Assembly (NCBI GenBank): GCA_002050125.1 | Contig: MWTA01000038.1 | Location: forward strand, 23,969 to 87,968 | DNA: 64,000 bases | Origin: Anaerolineae bacterium UTCFX2 | Lineage (GTDB): Bacteria; Chloroflexota; Anaerolineae; Anaerolineales; UBA4823 | Direction of reading: 5' to 3' | In this document: positions 60,426-64,000 of the stretch, piece after piece | Layout of the letters: each line of letters starts with the position of its first letter | How positions within the stretch are numbered: the stretch's first letter is position 1 | Translations under genes and position numbers: made by a program | Notes under the pieces: model-generated | What the model saw: the letters and a program-made list of their open reading frames with translations, nothing else | Told to the model about the DNA's origin: nothing | Databases searched by the model: none

Positions 60426-63017
60426 ATGATCCCCATCCGTCTTTCGATCAGCGGCTTTTTGTCCTACCGCGAACCCGCCGAACTGGATTTCACGGGTTTT
60501 GATCTGGCGTGCGTTGCCGGTCCAAACGGCGCCGGCAAGTCTTCCTTACTGGACGCCATCACCTGGGCGCTGTTCGGTCAGGCGCGCAAGCGCGACGATT
60601 CGATCATCCACGTGGGCATGGCGCGGGCTGAGGTCGGCTTGATCTTCGCCTATGAGGGTAATATCTATCAGGTCCGCCGCATCAAACCGCGCGAGAAGAC
60701 AATGGCGCTCGAGTTTCAGATTCTGCAAGACGGCGGCGGAGAAACGCTGGAAAGCCGGTTGAACAATGGGAGTTGGAAGGCGCTCAGCGAACGCACCCTG
60801 CGCGATACCGAAGCCATGATCCAGCACACGCTTCGCATGGATTATGACACCTTCATCAACGCTTCGTTTTTCCTGCAAGGCAAAGCCGACAATTTCACCC
60901 AGCAGCGCCCCGGAGACCGCAAGCGCATCCTGAGCAGCATTTTGGGCTTGGACGCCTGGGAGGACTACCGCCAGTGCGCCAGCGAGCGGCGCCGGGCGGT
61001 CAAAAACGATATTTCTGGGCTGGACGGACAGCTCAGGGAAATCCAGGCTGAACTGGCGGAAGAACCCACCCGCCGCCTGCGGTTGAGCGAACTCCAGACC
61101 AGCCTGGAGCAGTTGAGCCAGGCGCGCCAGAGCCAGGAAACCAACGTGCAGAACGCGCGCCAGGTCGTTGCGCGGCTGGAAGAGCAGAAGCAGCTTGTCG
61201 AGGCGCTCCACCGCCAATCCGAATCCAGCCTGCGCCGCCTAGAGGAGAATTGCAGCAAGCTCGACCAGCGCCGCAGCGAGCGCGAGACCTTCACCGCGAT
61301 CATCGAGCGCTCCGCACAAATCCAGGCGGAACACGCCGCCTGGACCGAACAGAAAACTGCGCTGGAGCAAATGGAAGAAGTCGCTGAACGCTTCCGTCAG
61401 CATGAGAAACAGCGCGAAGAGCCGCGCATGGAGATCCAGGCTGAGCGCGCCCGCCTGGAACAAGAGTTGCGCGGGCTGCAGAACGAAAAAGAACAGCTCG
61501 ACCACAACCGAGACGATGCCGCAGAGTTGCAGCGCCAGCTCGAACCGGCGCTCGCCGATTTAGCCGCCGCCGAAGCCCGCCTGGATCAGCGCCTGCAACT
61601 GGAAGTTGACGTGCAGTCCCGCCGCCAATCCGAGGCAGACCTGCGCGCTGAGAATTCGAGCTTGAAGCCCGAAATGGAACAGCTAGACGAACGCATCAAG
61701 CGCCTGGTAGCCAGCGTAACAGCCGAGTGCCCGCTCTGCGGTCAGCCGCTGCTGCCGGACGACCGCTCGGCGCTGATCGAGCGGCTAACAGCAGACGGCC
61801 GGCGCATGGGCGATCGGTTCCGCGAGAATAAAGCCCGGCTGCAGGAACTGACCGAGGAACTGCGCGGCTTCGAAAATCAGGTCGCCGAGCTCAGCCAGGT
61901 CGAAGTCGAACTGCGCAAGCACACCGCCCAGATTGCACAGCTCAAGACGCAGCTAGAAGCGTTTACCCGGCGCGATCAGGATTGGCAGCAGACCGGCGCG
62001 CTCCGCCTGCAAGAGTTGCAGAATAACCTGGCAGCCGAACAGTTTGCCCTGCCGGCGCGCCAGCGGCTGGCGAAGATCGACGCCGAGTTGAAAAAGATCG
62101 GTTATGATGCAGCCGCTCACGACGCCGCCCGCCAGGCTGAAGAAGCGGGCCGCGCCAGCGAGGCGGCGTTGCGCGAACTCGATCGGGCGCAGGCAGCCCT
62201 GGCTCCCCTGGCGCGCGAAATCGATGACCTGGAAAAGATGGCTGCGGGGTTTCAAGCTGAAAGCCAGCAACAAAAATCCGAGTACGAAAAAGCGGCTGAA
62301 TTATTGGCTGAAGCCGAAGCGCAAGCCCCCGACGTGTTCCAGGCTGAGAGCCGCCTGCGCGACTTGCAGGAACAGGAGAACCGCGCTCACATGGAATTGG
62401 GCGCCGCGCAGCAGCGCGTGGCGGTTTTGGATAGTCTGAAAACCCGCCGTGCAGCTCTCGAGGCGCAGCGCGAAACGCTCGCCCACAAAGTTCAGCTCCT
62501 CGAGCAGCTCGAGCGCGCCTTTGGGAAAGACGGCGTCCCGGCTTTGTTGATCGAGCAGGCTTTGCCGGAAATCGAAAGCAAAGCCAATGAGACCCTCGCC
62601 CGTTTGAGCGGAGGGGGGATGTCGGTTAGATTTATCACCCAGGCGCAGTACAAAGACAAAAGCCGCGGCGATCTGAAGGAGACCCTCGATATTCAGATCA
62701 GCGACAACGCGGGAACGCGCGATTACGAGTTGTTTTCGGGCGGCGAGGCGTTTCGCGTCAATTTTGCGATCCGTCTGGCGCTCTCCGAAGTCCTGGCGCA
62801 ACGCGCCGGAGCGCGCCTGCAAACGCTCGTGATCGATGAAGGCTTTGGCAGTCAGGACGCCCTGGGGCGCCAGCGTTTGATCGAGGCGATCAATTTAGTG
62901 CAAGCCGATTTCGCCAAAATCCTGGTGATCACCCACATCGACGAACTCAAGGACGTCTTCCCGAACAGGATCGAAGTGGAGAAGACCGAACTGGGCAGCG
63001 CCGTTCGGGTGATTTGA
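60426..63017 (+). CDS. SbcC/Rad50-like SMC-type ATPase
   Basis: 863 residues. Walker A GPNGAGKSSLLDAITWALFG begins near residue 32. Two long coiled-coil arms meet at a zinc-hook motif CPLCGQPL near residue 435. The C-terminal half has FSGGEAFRVNFAIRLALSEVLAQ and Walker B LVIDEGFGSQD near 800. SbcC pairs with the nuclease SbcD (Mre11) to process DNA ends and hairpins. No SbcD gene lies within the window on either side, which is unusual since sbcD and sbcC are commonly adjacent. The start ATG at 60426 follows a TAAGAT. Confidence 0.9.
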   Translation: MIPIRLSISGFLSYREPAELDFTGFDLACVAGPNGAGKSSLLDAITWALFGQARKRDDSIIHVGMARAEVGLIFAYEGNIYQVRRIKPREKTMALEFQILQDGGGETLESRLNNGSWKALSERTLRDTEAMIQHTLRMDYDTFINASFFLQGKADNFTQQRPGDRKRILSSILGLDAWEDYRQCASERRRAVKNDISGLDGQLREIQAELAEEPTRRLRLSELQTSLEQLSQARQSQETNVQNARQVVARLEEQKQLVEALHRQSESSLRRLEENCSKLDQRRSERETFTAIIERSAQIQAEHAAWTEQKTALEQMEEVAERFRQHEKQREEPRMEIQAERARLEQELRGLQNEKEQLDHNRDDAAELQRQLEPALADLAAAEARLDQRLQLEVDVQSRRQSEADLRAENSSLKPEMEQLDERIKRLVASVTAECPLCGQPLLPDDRSALIERLTADGRRMGDRFRENKARLQELTEELRGFENQVAELSQVEVELRKHTAQIAQLKTQLEAFTRRDQDWQQTGALRLQELQNNLAAEQFALPARQRLAKIDAELKKIGYDAAAHDAARQAEEAGRASEAALRELDRAQAALAPLAREIDDLEKMAAGFQAESQQQKSEYEKAAELLAEAEAQAPDVFQAESRLRDLQEQENRAHMELGAAQQRVAVLDSLKTRRAALEAQRETLAHKVQLLEQLERAFGKDGVPALLIEQALPEIESKANETLARLSGGGMSVRFITQAQYKDKSRGDLKETLDIQISDNAGTRDYELFSGGEAFRVNFAIRLALSEVLAQRAGARLQTLVIDEGFGSQDALGRQRLIEAINLVQADFAKILVITHIDELKDVFPNRIEVEKTELGSAVRVI

Positions 63018-63108
63018 ATCAGGCGGCTGGCTTGTCCTCGATAGCTGAGAATTAGTCGCCGCAAAGTTGGTGTTAAATGACGCGTGAATTTTATTTGGAG
63101 GTAATCTG

Positions 63109-63657
63109 ATGAGCAGCGATAAAAAAACAGAAGTCGCCACGCTGGGCGGCGGATGTTTCTGGTGTTTGGAAGCGGTCTATGACGAGTTGGAGGGAGTGCT
63201 CAGTGTCGAATCCGGTTACGCTGGCGGCAGCGTTCCCCACCCAAGCTACCAGCAGGTGTGCACCGGCACAACCGGGCACGCCGAGGTGGTTCAAGTGACC
63301 TTTGATCCGGAAGTAACGCCCTACCATGAAATCCTCGAAGTGTTCTTCGCCATCCACAACCCAACCACCCTCAACCGCCAGGGCGCCGATGTTGGCGCGC
63401 AATACCGCTCGGTGATCTTTTATCACGACCAGAGCCAAAAGGAGACCGCCGAACAGGTTATCCGCGAAATCGGCGCCGCCGGAATCTGGGACAGCCCGAT
63501 CGTAACCCAGGTGGCGCCGCTGGACAAATTCTACCCGGCGGAGGAGTATCACCGAGAATATTACAAGAACAACCCGTACCAGGGATACTGCCAGGTCGTG
63601 GTCGCGCCCAAAGTGGCAAAGTTCCGCCAGAAATTCGCCCAGAAGCTCAGAACTTGA
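63109..63657 (+). CDS. msrA: Peptide methionine-(S)-S-oxide reductase MsrA
   Basis: 182 residues. The catalytic Cys is C16 in GGGCFWCLEAVYDEL, with C19 just after it. VESGYAGGSVPHPSYQQVCTGTTGHAEVVQVTFDP, FFAIHNPTTLNRQGADVGAQYRSVIF and EYHREYYKNNPYQGYC with the resolving Cys region are canonical. It reduces oxidised methionine using thioredoxin. GGAGGTAATCTG precedes the ATG. The next gene begins 17 bases after its stop. Confidence 0.95.
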   Translation: MSSDKKTEVATLGGGCFWCLEAVYDELEGVLSVESGYAGGSVPHPSYQQVCTGTTGHAEVVQVTFDPEVTPYHEILEVFFAIHNPTTLNRQGADVGAQYRSVIFYHDQSQKETAEQVIREIGAAGIWDSPIVTQVAPLDKFYPAEEYHREYYKNNPYQGYCQVVVAPKVAKFRQKFAQKLRT

Positions 63658-63674
63658 CAACCCCGGAGGTCGGC

Positions 63675-64000
63675 GTGGACTCAAACAACGTCCTTTTAGC
63701 GGTCCTGGCTCATCCTGACGACGAGTCGTTTGGCATCGGCGGCACGCTGGCGGTCTACGCCCGGCGGGGTGCCCAGGTGCACCTGGTGTGCGCCACCCGC
63801 GGCGAAGCCGGCGATGTCGATCCGCAGTATCTGCAGGGCTTCAAATCCATTGCCGACCGGCGGGTCTCCGAACTGCGCTGCGCAGCCGGCGTCCTCGGCT
63901 TGACCGGGGTGTATTTCCTGGATTACCGCGACTCCGGCATGGGCGGGTCGGCAGACAATCGGCGCCCCGAGGCGCTCGCCAATGCCCCGCAGGAAGAAGT
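63675..64000 (+). CDS. PIG-L/LmbE-family deacetylase, 5' part (runs off window)
   Basis: Starts with GTG behind GGAGGT (63665-63670). The first 108 residues include the zinc-binding AHPDDESFGIGGTLA motif, then VHLVCATRGEAGDVD and RVSELRCAAGVLGLTGVYFLDYRDSGM, the standard order for PIG-L enzymes. The C-terminal His motif lies outside the window. Such enzymes remove N-acetyl groups from GlcNAc conjugates, for example in mycothiol or bacillithiol synthesis or on antibiotics. The exact substrate is open. It is close enough to msrA (17 bases) to share its transcript, which would fit a thiol-redox role, but this is speculation. Confidence 0.85.
   Translation, partial: MDSNNVLLAVLAHPDDESFGIGGTLAVYARRGAQVHLVCATRGEAGDVDPQYLQGFKSIADRRVSELRCAAGVLGLTGVYFLDYRDSGMGGSADNRRPEALANAPQEE

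Noticed and set aside
1..64000. CRISPR arrays, tRNA/rRNA genes, insertion sequences, prophage
   Set aside because: Scanned by eye for regular direct repeats, cloverleaf cores, transposase motifs and phage structural genes; none found. Short degenerate elements could still be missed without a computed search.

Overview
The window reads as a gene-dense, GC-rich chromosomal segment of a member of the Chloroflexota, most likely class Anaerolineae. This placement is inference. It rests on the house style (tandem-HTH RodZ-like protein next to rimO, large peptide-binding lipoproteins, a bacterial ubiquitin-like operon with a RING-like protein, exported proteins carrying a YLPL-type motif) and not on a ribosomal RNA marker, because none is present. 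I see no tRNA, rRNA, CRISPR array, prophage or insertion sequence. ADP-forming acyl-CoA synthetase, methylmalonyl-CoA mutase with epimerase, and two amino-acid/peptide ABC importers fit a heterotroph, probably a fermentative one, living on peptides and amino acids.

Layout. 1-5.8 kb: end of rplI (L9 with an acidic tail), a RodZ-like regulator, rimO, a HAL2/CysQ-type phosphatase and a GT39-like membrane glycosyltransferase. 5.9-10.2 kb: a histidine kinase / OmpR-type regulator / histidine kinase operon; the first kinase has a degenerate ATP site. 10.3-20.3 kb: ADP-forming acyl-CoA synthetase, B3/B4-domain protein, M20 peptidase and PfkB kinase, small membrane proteins, hpt, a YifB/ComM ATPase with an apparently leaderless promoter, and a nitrilase. 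20.5-31 kb: a secreted DUF5060-type glycosidase candidate, guaB, small exported proteins, a CBS-ACT protein, a pirin, an AT-rich island with two unrecognised exported/anchored proteins, a radical-SAM protein and a UroD-like protein. 31.2-38.4 kb: a complete Dpp/Opp-type peptide importer whose 864-residue binding protein has its two halves in reversed (circularly permuted) order.

38.7-45.5 kb is the most remarkable region: a compact operon for ubiquitin-like protein conjugation. It encodes a GntR-type DNA-binding domain fused to an E1-like adenylating enzyme, a four-helix membrane protein ending in a RING-like zinc domain (candidate E3), a ubiquitin-like domain fused to a eukaryote-style E2 with the HPN/Cys active site, a free ubiquitin-like protein ending in the same residues, a JAMM-type deconjugase, a membrane FHA protein and a membrane-anchored VWA protein. 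A sigma70-like promoter lies just ahead, and its start point overlaps a TGGTCTGACCA palindrome of the FadR/GntR type, which suggests that the E1 fusion regulates its own operon. A perfect 32-nt palindrome closes the unit.

45.6-64 kb: SRPBCC protein abutting alanine racemase, a liv branched-chain amino-acid importer, methylmalonyl-CoA epimerase and mutase, a DUF1786 ASKHA-like protein, htpG, a 903-residue coiled-coil membrane protein, an SbcC/Rad50-like ATPase with no SbcD beside it, msrA and the start of a PIG-L deacetylase cut by the window edge.
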